The notes beneath the pieces were generated by a model. It worked only from the letters and a program-made list of their open reading frames with translations. It made no database searches and was not told where the DNA came from. The position numbers and the translations under genes are program-made. A stretch of 64,000 bases of DNA, taken from the NCBI RefSeq assembly GCF_018881755.1, contig NZ_JACVPS010000007.1, positions 1 through 64,000 on the forward strand. The letters run 5' to 3'. The stretch is from Polynucleobacter finlandensis (GTDB lineage Bacteria > Pseudomonadota > Gammaproteobacteria > Burkholderiales > Burkholderiaceae). Positions 22,938-31,426 of the stretch are shown piece after piece. Position 1 is the first letter of the stretch. Each line of letters starts with the position of its first letter.

Positions 22938-22947
22938 TCTTTAGAAA

Positions 22948-23838
22948 TTAGCTAAGCAACCACTTCTTAATCGATTTATCCACACACATTGCATCTAAAG
23001 CGATACCAAAGAATTCAGATCCGTTAGTGATCATGCTTTCAATTGCTTCTACCTTGCCAGATTTAATGCCGCGCAAGTAAGTTGCAACACGATATCTGAG
23101 GAAATGCTCATCTTCATCTTCTTCATTGGTTGTGGAGCAAATTTCTAGGCTGCCATAACGCGTTTCCGGATTGATATTCAAGATCGCCAAACCTAAAGCG
23201 GCAATGAGCTTATCTGGAACGGGGATGGGCACGTAGGAGTAGAGGGATACCAGTCGCTCTTCTTCATCGACTTCAATGATGTGATCAATCTCTAAGGTAT
23301 CTTGCTCTGTTAATTCTGTTTCACCAGAGTCGCCGCCACCGAAGGTGGATTCAAACTGCAGCATCGCAGTATTGCTGTCTCTGGAGATCTCGATCATGTC
23401 AGGGTAGCCAAGCAGGCCTTTCCACCAATACATCAGCGAGAAGGTGCATGGCTTTACTTCTACTAAACCTTCGTCGGTGGATTTGGCAAAGTAAAGACCA
23501 TAAAATTCATCGTCCGACTCTAGTCCATATTGATCAACCTTGGGTGATTTAATGGAAGCCTTTTTAACTGGCTTCTTAGCCGGTTTTTTGACAGCAGGTT
23601 TCTTTGCCGCTACTTTTTTAACTGGTTTCTTAGCAACTGGCTTTTTGGCAGCCACTTTCTTAGGAGAAGCTTTTTTGGCAACTACTTTCTTCGTTGCTGG
23701 TTTTTTCACTACCTTTTTCACTACCTTCTTGGCAGGAGCCTTTTTGGCAACTGGCTTTTTGGTAGCTTTTTTTGCAGGGGCTTTTTTTACCACCTTGGTA
23801 GCTACTTTCTTTTTTGCTGATAACTTCTTTGTAGCCAT
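22948..23838 (-). CDS. histone H1-like Lys/Ala/Pro-repeat protein fused to a YbjN-like domain
   Basis: A 296-residue protein in two parts. Residues 1-100 are low-complexity Lys-Ala-Pro-Val repeats (KKPVAKKAPAKK, AAKKPVAKKPVKK), like eukaryotic H1 tails and bacterial H1-like proteins such as AlgP or BphC; this part should bind DNA nonspecifically. Residues 103-296 are an acidic globular domain (SLMYWWKGLLGYPDM, NPETRYGSLEICSTTNEEDEDEH, FLRYRVATYLRGIKSG). It loosely resembles YbjN/type-III-chaperone-like folds, but this match is tentative. The mix suggests a nucleoid-tethered adaptor. A GTGCA-TAG-TGCAC palindrome lies 30-42 bases upstream. Confidence 0.75.
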   Translation of the reverse strand: MATKKLSAKKKVATKVVKKAPAKKATKKPVAKKAPAKKVVKKVVKKPATKKVVAKKASPKKVAAKKPVAKKPVKKVAAKKPAVKKPAKKPVKKASIKSPKVDQYGLESDDEFYGLYFAKSTDEGLVEVKPCTFSLMYWWKGLLGYPDMIEISRDSNTAMLQFESTFGGGDSGETELTEQDTLEIDHIIEVDEEERLVSLYSYVPIPVPDKLIAALGLAILNINPETRYGSLEICSTTNEEDEDEHFLRYRVATYLRGIKSGKVEAIESMITNGSEFFGIALDAMCVDKSIKKWLLS

Positions 23839-23867
23839 GGTTTATTACCCTTCTTTTGGTAGTTATT

Positions 23868-23880
23868 GTGCATAGTGCAC
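23868..23880. promoter_or_regulatory. palindrome upstream of the histone-like gene
   Basis: GTGCA TAG TGCAC, a 5-bp perfect inverted repeat placed between the likely promoter and the ATG of the H1-like gene. A candidate operator; the binding protein is unknown. Confidence 0.35.
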
Positions 23881-23988
23881 TGTTTGATATTACTGCAATT
23901 TATATAAGGATTTGCTGCTTCTATATGAGGGTTTTCCGTGGAATTACAAGTGGGTTGGTGGATTTAGCAAAAAATTGTTTTCAGTACC

Positions 23989-24016
23989 TTGAAATTGGGT
24001 GCTGACTTGCTAAACT
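23989..24016 (+). promoter_or_regulatory. sigma70 promoter of the YdcH-family gene
   Basis: TTGAAA (23989-23994), a 16-base spacer and TAAACT (24011-24016), about 42 bases ahead of the ATG at 24059. Confidence 0.5.
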
Positions 24017-24058
24017 GGAACAGTGCAGTTATCGACCACCAACATCTAAAGAGAGTTT

Positions 24059-24274
24059 ATGTTCCCTGAATATCGTGAATTAATTAGTAAGCTAAAAACG
24101 TCGGATCGCCATTTTTCACATTTATTTGATAAGCACAATGATTTAGACGCAAAGATTTTGCGCATGGAGTCTCATAAAGAGCCCGCTACCCCTGAGGAAA
24201 TTGAAACCCTCAAGAAAGAGAAATTACTTTTGAAGGATCAGATCTACGCGACTTTGAAGAAGGCCAGCGCTTAG
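24059..24274 (+). CDS. YdcH family protein (DUF465)
   Basis: A 71-residue helical protein. The N-terminus MFPEYRELISKLKTSDRHFSHLFDKHNDLDAKI and the closing EIETLKKEKLLLKDQIYATLKK are characteristic of the DUF465/YdcH family, predicted to form a short helical hairpin. These small proteins are widespread in proteobacteria; function is unknown. The gene ends exactly where the convergent yjdM stop begins, with no base between them. Confidence 0.9.
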   Translation: MFPEYRELISKLKTSDRHFSHLFDKHNDLDAKILRMESHKEPATPEEIETLKKEKLLLKDQIYATLKKASA

Positions 24275-24622
24275 TTAGGCTTTTTTAAGGAAGCAGGCTT
24301 TTAACAGCATATTGCCTGCTTCTGTTTTGCAGTCCACTTCATGATCGCCCGAAACTAGGCGAATACCCTTGATCTTGGTACCAACCTTAAGGGTGGTTGA
24401 AGAGCCTTTAACTTTCAGGTCCTTGATGAGGGTAACGGTATCCCCGTCAGCCAGTAAATTGCCATTGGCATCTTTTACGATCAACCCCACTTCAATGTCA
24501 TCTGCTACTGCAGCCATGGGCCACTCATGCCCGCATTGTGCACAGACAAAATTTTCGCCATCTGGATAGGTCATATCCTCCTGGCAGGCTGGGCATTTAG
24601 GTAGGGCGGCTGGAGTGGTCAT
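24275..24622 (-). CDS. yjdM: YjdM/PhnA family zinc-ribbon protein
   Basis: A 115-residue protein. An N-terminal zinc ribbon (Cys10, Cys13, Cys27, Cys30, in KCPACQ and FVCAQCGHEWP) is followed by the PhnA domain with VKDANGNLLADGDTVTLIKDLKVKGSS and LKVGTKIKGIRLV. The family was named for alkylphosphonate utilisation, but no phosphonate genes are nearby and the molecular role of YjdM is not settled. Length matches the family. Confidence 0.93.
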   Translation of the reverse strand: MTTPAALPKCPACQEDMTYPDGENFVCAQCGHEWPMAAVADDIEVGLIVKDANGNLLADGDTVTLIKDLKVKGSSTTLKVGTKIKGIRLVSGDHEVDCKTEAGNMLLKACFLKKA

Positions 24623-24664
24623 GTCATTCTTAGTTGAGGTAATGCAATATTTTAAGCGCTTGCA

Positions 24665-25666
24665 TTATTCATCTTTGATATTGGCTGCCTTAACAATTTT
24701 TGTCCAGCGCGCCACATCCGCCTTTAAGAAGGCTTGAAATTCTGCTGAGCTTCCACCTACTGGCTCGGCACCTAAATTTTTAATGCTGGTAATGACTTCA
24801 GGGTTTGCCAATGCTTTGGTGATAGCAGCATTCAGACGCTTTACCACTGACTCTGGCGTACCTTTGGGGGCAAAGTATCCAACCCATGGAGCCGTGTCCT
24901 CAAAGCCCTTAAAGCCAGCTTCGTTCATAGTAGGCACGCCCGGGAAATCTGGACTGCGCGCTTTAGTGCCGGTAGCGAGAACGCGAATGCGATTATTTTT
25001 AGCCAACTCTGGAACGCCAACAATCGGGTAGAACATGAAATCGACTCTTCCAGCCATCACGTCCATCAGGGCTGGGCCGTTTCCTTTATAGGGGATGCCA
25101 GTCATCTGCAAATGGGCCTCTTCTGCAAACATTTCTGCGGTCAGGTGACCAGAGCTGCCATTGCCTGATATCGCATAGTTAATTACGCCTGGACGTGCTT
25201 TAGCTGCTTGCACAACATCATTCACAGTTTTATAGGGTGATTCAGGGCTAGTCACCATCACCATGGGTAAGTTAGCAACTTGTTCAATCGCAACAAAATC
25301 TTGCAATGGTTTGTAAACATTCTTCTTGAGAATAGGATTTACGTTGAAATGGAGTGATGCGCAAAACAAGGTGTAGCCATCCGGCGCAGCATTGAGTGCT
25401 GCATTCGTAGCAATCATCGAATTGGCACCGGCAATATTTTCCACAATTACAGGCTGCCCTAGATTGAGAGTCATTTCTTTAGCGAGAACTCGCGCAATGA
25501 TGTCAGTAGGGCCTCCAGCAGTAAATCCAATAATGACTTTAATAGGACGGATCGGATAGTTTGCCGCTGAGTTGCTTTGAGCAAATCCTGAAAGGCTAAA
25601 AAAGAAAGCGGCCAAGCAAAGGAAATATTTTATGAGATATTTTTTGGCGTTCATATTTTCTTTCAT
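24665..25666 (-). CDS. tripartite tricarboxylate transporter (Bug) substrate-binding receptor
   Basis: A 333-residue periplasmic receptor of the Bug/TctC family. It has a signal peptide (hydrophobic LIKYFLCLAAFFFSLSGFAQ) and the family landmarks YPIRPIKVIIGFTAGGPTDI, GQPVIVENIAGANSM, NAAPDGYTL, VPYKGNGPALMDVMAG and GVPTMNEAGF. Such proteins bind small carboxylates, but no TctAB membrane partners are present. The gene starts 3 bases after the fumarylacetoacetate hydrolase stop, so the two are one operon, and the ligand is probably that enzyme's substrate or precursor. An internal ATG four codons in is a possible start. Confidence 0.92.
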   Translation of the reverse strand: MKENMNAKKYLIKYFLCLAAFFFSLSGFAQSNSAANYPIRPIKVIIGFTAGGPTDIIARVLAKEMTLNLGQPVIVENIAGANSMIATNAALNAAPDGYTLFCASLHFNVNPILKKNVYKPLQDFVAIEQVANLPMVMVTSPESPYKTVNDVVQAAKARPGVINYAISGNGSSGHLTAEMFAEEAHLQMTGIPYKGNGPALMDVMAGRVDFMFYPIVGVPELAKNNRIRVLATGTKARSPDFPGVPTMNEAGFKGFEDTAPWVGYFAPKGTPESVVKRLNAAITKALANPEVITSIKNLGAEPVGGSSAEFQAFLKADVARWTKIVKAANIKDE

Positions 25667-25669
25667 AAG

Positions 25670-26545
25670 CTAAGCGATGGTATTAGTCAAAGCATCTAGG
25701 TAGGCGATGGATAGCTTGACCTCATCTCCCGGTTTTAACCAAACTGGTGGGTTTCTGAAGGCGCCTATGCCTGCTGGAGTCCCGGTAGCAATAATATCCC
25801 CGGGCTCTAAGGTGGTGAATGTGGAAATATATTCAATCTGAAAGTCCACAGGGAAAAGCATATCCCGAGTGTTGCCATGCTGCATGAGTTCACCATTGAG
25901 CCAGAGGTTTAACTCTAGTTCCTGGGGATTGGTCAGCTCATCTGCCGTCAAAATATAGGGTCCCAATGGGCAAAACCCATCCATGCTTTTGGCGAAAGTT
26001 GTTTGTGGTGGGCTGATATCAAACTGAAACTCTCGGGCGCTGACATCATTCAAGATCGTGTACCCGGCAACATAGTTGAGCGCCTGATCTCTGGAAATAT
26101 TTTTAGCCCTTCTTCCAATCACTACTGCTAATTCAATTTCAAAATCGAGCTTAGTGACACCGGGGGGTGTATGAATAATGGTATTAGGTCCTGTAATGGA
26201 AGATGGAAACTTAGAAATAATGCGGGGTTTCTCAAACGGCTGTACGCCAGTTTCTTTGGCGTGATCGGCATAATTTCTACCCAGGGCAACAATTTTTCCA
26301 GGGCGTAACAAGGGCGCCTGAAGTTCCACCTCTGTCAGCGGGATGAAGTTTTTTGTCGACTGAATATATTGATTAAGTTCAGAAAAAAGTGTCTTATTAC
26401 TTTCTAGCTCTCGCAAAAGCTCAACCATGTTACCCACTGGGTTACATGCTTTTTGGAGGTATGAGGTTAATTCAATAATGTTGGGGTATTGCATGACCCC
26501 AATGAGGTATTGATTTGACTTCGTTTTGTAGGTAACCAGTTTCAT
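25670..26545 (-). CDS. fumarylacetoacetate hydrolase (FAH) family protein
   Basis: A 291-residue enzyme of the FAH superfamily, which cleaves C-C bonds or decarboxylates beta-keto acids with Mg2+. The C-terminal catalytic region contains VALGRNYADHAKETG, the metal-binding Glu pair in LDFEIELAVVIG, FAKSMDGFCPLGPYI and TGTPAGIGAF. The first 70 residues form the small N-terminal domain. Family members act on fumarylacetoacetate, fumarylpyruvate, acylpyruvates or oxaloacetate, and sequence alone does not choose. Pairing with a Bug receptor points to uptake and breakdown of an external aromatic or keto acid. Confidence 0.9.
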   Translation of the reverse strand: MKLVTYKTKSNQYLIGVMQYPNIIELTSYLQKACNPVGNMVELLRELESNKTLFSELNQYIQSTKNFIPLTEVELQAPLLRPGKIVALGRNYADHAKETGVQPFEKPRIISKFPSSITGPNTIIHTPPGVTKLDFEIELAVVIGRRAKNISRDQALNYVAGYTILNDVSAREFQFDISPPQTTFAKSMDGFCPLGPYILTADELTNPQELELNLWLNGELMQHGNTRDMLFPVDFQIEYISTFTTLEPGDIIATGTPAGIGAFRNPPVWLKPGDEVKLSIAYLDALTNTIA

Positions 26546-26641
26546 GGAAATGTAGTCTCGGCACTTATATTTTTATTCCTAAAATACTAACCTGATTGTC
26601 AATGTTGCGGTGCTTTTATGAGGCATGCGCTATATTGAGAT

Positions 26642-28453
26642 ATGCATAAAAACCTGAAGTTATTCCTGCTGGTATTTCTAGCTTTACTCGTTTTAGCGAT
26701 GGGGGGTGCTTGGTACGCCATTAGTACGATTAACCCTGCCCAACTCACGCAGCTATTGAGCTCTTCTGTAAAGGCAGCTACTGGGCGTGATTTGAAGATC
26801 GCAGGACCTGTGAGCTTGACGATCTTTCCCTCTATTGGCGTTAAGGCTGAAGATGTTTCTCTTAGTAATGCCACTTGGGCTTCGGGCTCAGACATGATTC
26901 AGCTCAAGCGGATTGATATTGGCATTCGCTTGCTGCCTTTATTGAGCAAGCGTATAGAAATTACCCGTATCAATCTCAATGGCTTGGATGCTCACCTGCA
27001 ATCCAACGCTGAGGGGCGGGGCAATTGGGTTTTGGCTGCCCCTCTGGCCCAGGGAGTTACAGCGAATGCCAATACTGATAAACCAGAAAGTGCTGCACCT
27101 AGTAATGGCGACGATAGTTTTGTCTCTATCGAAAATGTCAGCATTACAGATGCTCGAATTTCTTATAAAGATGGCTCTGGGCCTCAAAATATTTTTGAAG
27201 TACAGCGCTTATCTTTATCGGGCGGTGGCGATAAGACTGCCATTCAATTGGATATGAAGCATGCTAATGACAGTTTAGGGGTGAGCGGCAAAGTAACGTC
27301 CGTTCGCAAAATATTGAATAGTTGGAATGCCTCGCCATTAAAGGTCAATATTGACCTGGACATTACTTTGAATGGCAAATCACTCTTGGTTCGTGGCGAT
27401 GTTCATAAAACTCCCCAGCAGTTAGTAAGTTTTGATATTGCCCTCAAATCAAAATCTTTTGATTTGACCTCGCTTGTAGCTGGCTCCGCTTTGGCGGCGT
27501 CCGATGGCAATATCCCGCATACTGCCTCAAAACCAAAAAGAAAGTCTAAATACTTCTTTAATGAAGATCATTTGCCATTTGATCTATTGCCGATGGCAAA
27601 TGGCAAGGTTAATGTTGACATTGCTCAGTTGGGCTTGCCAGATCAGGAGCCTATTCGTGATTTGCGTGCAACCTTAACATTCAGTGGTGATCGCATCAAC
27701 ATGCAAGACTTTAGTTTTGAGTTGGGCAATGGTCGTGCGCAGGGAAATGTATCTCTAGATAAGTTTCAGAGTACTGCGCCGAGCCTCTCTATCGATGGCT
27801 TTGCCAAAGGTTTTACGATTGAACAGATTCTCGCTGATGCTAAATCCAAGGTCAGTGGTGGCGACACTAAGGTTGCATTTAATTTGAAGAGTTCCGGAAT
27901 CAGCATGCATCAATTGGCTAGTAGAGCAAACGGTAAAATTCAAATATCGGTTGGCCAAGCAAAACTTGCAACCAGTTTCCTCAATAAAGGCGGTGATTTT
28001 GTGATCACAGTGCTTGATGCTGTGAATCCCTTGCGCAAAAAATCCAATCAAACTGTTTTGGAGTGCGCGGTAGCGTATTTACCAATCAACAATGGCCTGG
28101 TGAGTGTTGTTGATACTGTTGGCGTAGAAACTGACAGGTTAGACGTGGTGCTTAATGGCACTGTGAATTTGAATAATGAGGAAATTAACCTCAAGATCTT
28201 TCCCAGGGAGAAATCAGGGCTTACCTTGGGCGTTGATTTGGGCAACCTGATCAAATTACAGGGAACGCTACAAAATCCTAGCTCGGGAATTAATCAGGCT
28301 GGAGTGGTGAATAGCGCAGTGACAATTGGCCTAGGTATCTTGACTGGCGGCGCTACGATCTTGGCTGAAAATGCTAAGTCGATGGCGACCAAGTCACAGC
28401 CATGCAAGACTGCGCTGCGTCCTTGGTCGGATATTACTGCAGGAGCAAATTAG
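26642..28453 (+). CDS. AsmA family envelope protein
   Basis: A 603-residue protein with a single N-terminal membrane anchor (about 5-25, LFLLVFLALLVLAMGGAWYA). The AsmA N-terminal domain follows, with TGRDLKIAGPVSLTIFPSIGVKAEDVSLSNA and MIQLKRIDIGIRLLPLLSKRIEI. The C-terminal AsmA_2 domain (about 390-560) ends in DLGNLIKLQGTLQNPS. AsmA-like proteins are related to bridge-like lipid transfer proteins and affect outer-membrane lipid balance. A short disordered linker (about 135-160) lies in the middle. It stands alone. Confidence 0.9.
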   Translation: MHKNLKLFLLVFLALLVLAMGGAWYAISTINPAQLTQLLSSSVKAATGRDLKIAGPVSLTIFPSIGVKAEDVSLSNATWASGSDMIQLKRIDIGIRLLPLLSKRIEITRINLNGLDAHLQSNAEGRGNWVLAAPLAQGVTANANTDKPESAAPSNGDDSFVSIENVSITDARISYKDGSGPQNIFEVQRLSLSGGGDKTAIQLDMKHANDSLGVSGKVTSVRKILNSWNASPLKVNIDLDITLNGKSLLVRGDVHKTPQQLVSFDIALKSKSFDLTSLVAGSALAASDGNIPHTASKPKRKSKYFFNEDHLPFDLLPMANGKVNVDIAQLGLPDQEPIRDLRATLTFSGDRINMQDFSFELGNGRAQGNVSLDKFQSTAPSLSIDGFAKGFTIEQILADAKSKVSGGDTKVAFNLKSSGISMHQLASRANGKIQISVGQAKLATSFLNKGGDFVITVLDAVNPLRKKSNQTVLECAVAYLPINNGLVSVVDTVGVETDRLDVVLNGTVNLNNEEINLKIFPREKSGLTLGVDLGNLIKLQGTLQNPSSGINQAGVVNSAVTIGLGILTGGATILAENAKSMATKSQPCKTALRPWSDITAGAN

Positions 28454-28469
28454 TACTTAAGACAAATCC

Positions 28470-28817
28470 TTAAAACAGCACTCCGCTAACAAAGAGGCTG
28501 AACAAAGCAATAAAGATACTGGCAAAAAATGCTGTCCAGAAGCTGGAGATGGTGAAGCCGCTTACTAGTGAAGAAACTAGCATCAACACCAGTGCATTAA
28601 TGACTAGCAAGAATAATCCCATCGTCAACACAGTCAGTGGGAGTGTGAATAGGATGAGAAGTGGTTTCACAATGGCATTAGCAAAGCCAAGCAACAGAGC
28701 TGCAATCAAGAGCGATCCACCATCGGCAAAGCGCAAGCCACTAAAGATATAGCTGGCTACCCACAGGGATAAAGAGGTTAATGCCCATTGAACTAGGAAC
28801 GGCGTTAAGTTACCCAT
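28470..28817 (-). CDS. phage holin family / DUF (PF04020-type) membrane protein
   Basis: A 115-residue protein with four membrane helices (about 7-26, 32-52, 55-80, 86-112). The sequence SGLRFADGGSLLIAALLLGFANAIVKPLLILFTLPLTVLTMGLFLLVINALVLMLVS is the hallmark of the four-helix PF04020 family, often annotated as phage holin family IV. There is no phage context here. Function unknown. The ATG has AAGGAG. Confidence 0.9.
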   Translation of the reverse strand: MGNLTPFLVQWALTSLSLWVASYIFSGLRFADGGSLLIAALLLGFANAIVKPLLILFTLPLTVLTMGLFLLVINALVLMLVSSLVSGFTISSFWTAFFASIFIALFSLFVSGVLF

Positions 28818-28882
28818 GATTAACTCCTTTGAAGTAATTAAATGTCAGTTGCTATTGATGCTGGCTTAATGGTATCAGTTGC

Positions 28883-29086
28883 CTAATAGTGTGGGGGAAT
28901 TTCATCTTTAAGGCTGCCTGAACCGCCACCACCGCTGCTACTGGCTTGTTCTTTAATGGATTTGAGCTCTCGATATAAAAACTCAATTTGCTGTTGTTGT
29001 TTGTAAACAATCTGATTGAGTTTTTCGATGAGGTCTTCTGTGAAACTCAGCTTAATTTCTAGATTAGTAATGCGATCTTCGCTCAT
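28883..29086 (-). CDS. slyX: SlyX family protein
   Basis: A 67-residue coiled-coil protein. EDRITNLEIKLSFTEDLIEKLNQIVYKQQQQIEFLYRELK is the conserved SlyX heptad region, and the C-terminus ends in DEIPPHY as in other SlyX proteins. Its function is unknown. The ATG has GGGAG. A Ser/Gly run (residues 49-57) links the coil to the tail. It lies 14 bases downstream of the DUF1653 gene and is probably co-transcribed with it. Confidence 0.92.
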   Translation of the reverse strand: MSEDRITNLEIKLSFTEDLIEKLNQIVYKQQQQIEFLYRELKSIKEQASSSGGGGSGSLKDEIPPHY

Positions 29087-29100
29087 TTCATGCTCCCGTT

Positions 29101-29322
29101 TTATTCTGTGATGAGTTCAAAGCGCCCATCTTCCATCTCTGCTTTTGGTCTGATCCAAAAATCATGACTTTGCAGAGATTCATAAACATAGGCCGGTTCT
29201 AGATTCGCTTCTACGTTGGCCAGCAGAACGACTTTATAAAAGCCACCTGTCTTTTTGTGCTTAAGCTTACTACCAGGTTTAAAGAGGCCTTCATCAGCCG
29301 CTGCCATTCGCGCTTGGTTCAT
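29101..29322 (-). CDS. DUF1653-like small protein
   Basis: A 73-residue protein. The pattern [33 protein letters not shown], then [17 protein letters not shown], fits the small beta-barrel DUF1653 family (KxYxHxKxxxYxV...VYxxL...WxRPxxMF). Function is unknown. No clear ribosome site precedes the first ATG; a second ATG five codons in is an alternative start. It is divergent from the luciferase-like oxidoreductase, with 33 bases between the starts. Confidence 0.75.
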   Translation of the reverse strand: MNQARMAAADEGLFKPGSKLKHKKTGGFYKVVLLANVEANLEPAYVYESLQSHDFWIRPKAEMEDGRFELITE

Positions 29323-29355
29323 GTCAAATCTTTACTTTCTCAGTATGATCTTGGG

Positions 29356-30372
29356 ATGACTAATAGTGTCCCGTACTCCATTCTAGATATATCTCCGATC
29401 CCGCAGGGATTTACCGCAGCAGATGCTTTGCGCAATTCCTTGGATGTTGCGCAGCATGCCGAGCAGTGGGGCTATACGCGCTATTGGCTGGCTGAGCATC
29501 ACAATATGACAGGTAATGCGAGTTCGGCCACGGCAGTCGTGATTGGGCATATCGCTGCAGGTACCTCGCGTATTCGGGTGGGTTCTGGTGGCGTGATGCT
29601 GCCGAATCACGCCCCCTTAGTCATTGCAGAGCAGTTTGGCACCTTAGCCTCACTCTTTCCCGATAGGATTGATCTGGGGCTTGGTCGTGCGCCTGGTACC
29701 GATCAAATGACAGCAAGAGCTTTGCGTCGAGACTTATTGGGCAGCGATGATCGCTTTCCACAAGATGTGCGTGAGCTGCAACACTACTTTGGACCCATTC
29801 AGGAGGGGCAGGCTGTTAAAGCAATTCCGGGGGCTGACACCGAGGTGCCTATTTGGATTTTGGGCTCAAGCCTATATGGCGCTCAATTGGCAGCCCACTT
29901 TGGCCTGCCTTATGCCTTTGCCTCTCATTTTGCTCCCGAGCAATTGATCGATGCCATGAATACCTATCGCAATCTATTTAAGCCCTCAGATAAATTAGCT
30001 AGCCCTTATGCTGCTTTTGTGATGAATGTGGTTGCTGCTGATACCGATGAACAAGCTCAGTATTTATTTACAACCTTAGAGCAGCATTTTGCAAGAATGC
30101 GTCGCAATACTCGCGGGCAATTACCTCCACCAACTAGCAACATGGAAGACTTCTGGGAGCCGCATGAAAGAGCATCAGTAATACGCTCTTTAGCGTGTTC
30201 TGCAGTGGGCTCTCTCGAGACTGTCAAACAACAGATGCAGCATTGGATGGATCTAACGGGTGCAAATGAGGTGATTGTGACCGGTCAGATATTCGACCAT
30301 CAGGCGCGATTGAAATCATTTCACATTGCTGCGCAAGCAGCGCAAAGCTTGAACCTCAAGCTCTCGGTCTAG
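29356..30372 (+). CDS. LLM class flavin-dependent oxidoreductase
   Basis: A 338-residue member of the bacterial luciferase-like flavin monooxygenase family, single-subunit type with MsnO8/YhbW-like features: [76 protein letters not shown] and [17 protein letters not shown]. The substrate is unknown. The frame is open upstream to 29257, but the ATG at 29356 gives the family N-terminus and avoids running through the divergent DUF1653 gene. Its TAG stop overlaps, head-on, the TAG of the PIN gene. Confidence 0.92.
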   Translation: MTNSVPYSILDISPIPQGFTAADALRNSLDVAQHAEQWGYTRYWLAEHHNMTGNASSATAVVIGHIAAGTSRIRVGSGGVMLPNHAPLVIAEQFGTLASLFPDRIDLGLGRAPGTDQMTARALRRDLLGSDDRFPQDVRELQHYFGPIQEGQAVKAIPGADTEVPIWILGSSLYGAQLAAHFGLPYAFASHFAPEQLIDAMNTYRNLFKPSDKLASPYAAFVMNVVAADTDEQAQYLFTTLEQHFARMRRNTRGQLPPPTSNMEDFWEPHERASVIRSLACSAVGSLETVKQQMQHWMDLTGANEVIVTGQIFDHQARLKSFHIAAQAAQSLNLKLSV

Positions 30373-30785
30373 AGAGCAAAGGCGTTGTAGTCAGCAGTAA
30401 TCCAGACGCCTTCTTTGAGTGCTTGAGTTGCTAGTTTCAATACAGCATTGTCTTTGCTGATTAAGATCGAAGGCCGTACTGTAAAGGCAAGATCTAAAAA
30501 GACCTGATCATCAGGGTCTTGGCATTTCCAAGGCGCCGGTTCTAGCTTGGGATCTTCTATCGACTGACTCAAAGACTGCCACTGCCCCATGATTTCTGCT
30601 TGTCGGCCTTCTTCTAGGTCAAAGAATGGGCGAGAGATGACATCGGCTAATTCTTCTACGCTAGTTTGGTTTAAATAGGTCTTGATCTGTCGATTGAGAA
30701 CAGCATTTCTTAATCGGTCCGCTCTGACATCTTCAAAGACAAAAATATCAAGCAAGATATTGGTATCTAAGATGATGGGCTTCAT
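30369..30785 (-). CDS. PIN-domain protein (putative ribonuclease, COG1569-like)
   Basis: A 138-residue PIN fold. Acidic metal-binding residues are visible in [10 protein letters not shown] near the N-terminus, in the middle ([12 protein letters not shown]), and in the second half ([11 protein letters not shown] and ISKDNAVL). Isolated PIN proteins of this type are usually classed as VapC-like toxins, but no antitoxin gene is adjacent. Instead it lies 16 bases downstream of yaeQ on the same strand. It may therefore be a housekeeping RNase rather than a toxin; this is undecided. Confidence 0.85.
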   Translation of the reverse strand: MKPIILDTNILLDIFVFEDVRADRLRNAVLNRQIKTYLNQTSVEELADVISRPFFDLEEGRQAEIMGQWQSLSQSIEDPKLEPAPWKCQDPDDQVFLDLAFTVRPSILISKDNAVLKLATQALKEGVWITADYNAFAL

Positions 30786-30801
30786 TGCTGAAATTGACTA
30801 C

Positions 30802-31347
30802 TTAGGTATTGTTGCGCCAGATCTCAGGAGTAATAGTGACTTGTCCTTGATCGGAAGAAACGTAGACTTCACCATCCTGAATGTTGATATGGATAACCAT
30901 ACTACGTTCCACTAATTTATTGAGTTCATTGGCCTGTTCAGCTGGAATAGAAATGACTTTTAAGTTGCGAGCACGTGTGAGCTTATTGGCAATGCCATCC
31001 CACCAGATTTTGCTTGTATGCCCGCCATAGCAATACACAATCACCTGGTCGGATCGTCCACATGCTTTGAGAATGCGGCGTTCATCAGGTTGGCCAATCT
31101 CAATCCATAACTTAATCGCATCTGTGAGGTCTTTAATCCAGAGATCCGGCTCATCGGTATCGCTCAGTCCTTTGGTGAAGGTGAGATCTTCTTGTGCCTG
31201 GAGGGCAAAAGCGATGAGCCTCACCATCATCCGCTCTTCGGTCTCGGAGGGGTGTTTAGCAATGGTTAGCGAGTGACTACCGTAGTAATGACGGTCTGAA
31301 TCGGCGACGTGGAGGTCGGCTTTGTGGATAGTTGCGCGTAGAGCCAT
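30802..31347 (-). CDS. yaeQ: YaeQ family protein
   Basis: A 181-residue protein with the YaeQ signature throughout: MALRATIHKADLHVADSDRHYYGSHSLTIAKHPSETEERMMVRLIAFAL, TDEPDLWIKDLTDAIKLWIEIGQPDERRI, YGGHTSKIWW and a C-terminal EVYVSSDQGQVTI. YaeQ has a PD-(D/E)XK-nuclease-like fold. It was linked to haemolysin expression in older work, but its role is not known. It heads the yaeQ-PIN pair. Confidence 0.95.
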   Translation of the reverse strand: MALRATIHKADLHVADSDRHYYGSHSLTIAKHPSETEERMMVRLIAFALQAQEDLTFTKGLSDTDEPDLWIKDLTDAIKLWIEIGQPDERRILKACGRSDQVIVYCYGGHTSKIWWDGIANKLTRARNLKVISIPAEQANELNKLVERSMVIHINIQDGEVYVSSDQGQVTITPEIWRNNT

Positions 31348-31426
31348 GGCGCATTATCGCCTTTAAAGAGCGCTAGCCATATACCCAGTATCATTTTGTG
31401 AATTAGGCCCTTTAAACGGAATATCC

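Noticed and set aside
23540-23875. A 111-codon hydrophobic plus-strand frame rich in Phe/Leu/Ala/Thr
   Set aside because: It is the antisense reading of the Lys/Ala repeat tail of the histone-like gene; AAG/GCC repeats reversed give Phe/Leu/Gly codons.
28470-28817. Phage remnant, because the gene belongs to a 'phage holin' named family
   Set aside because: The family is a chromosomal four-helix membrane family; no endolysin, structural or integrase genes are near.
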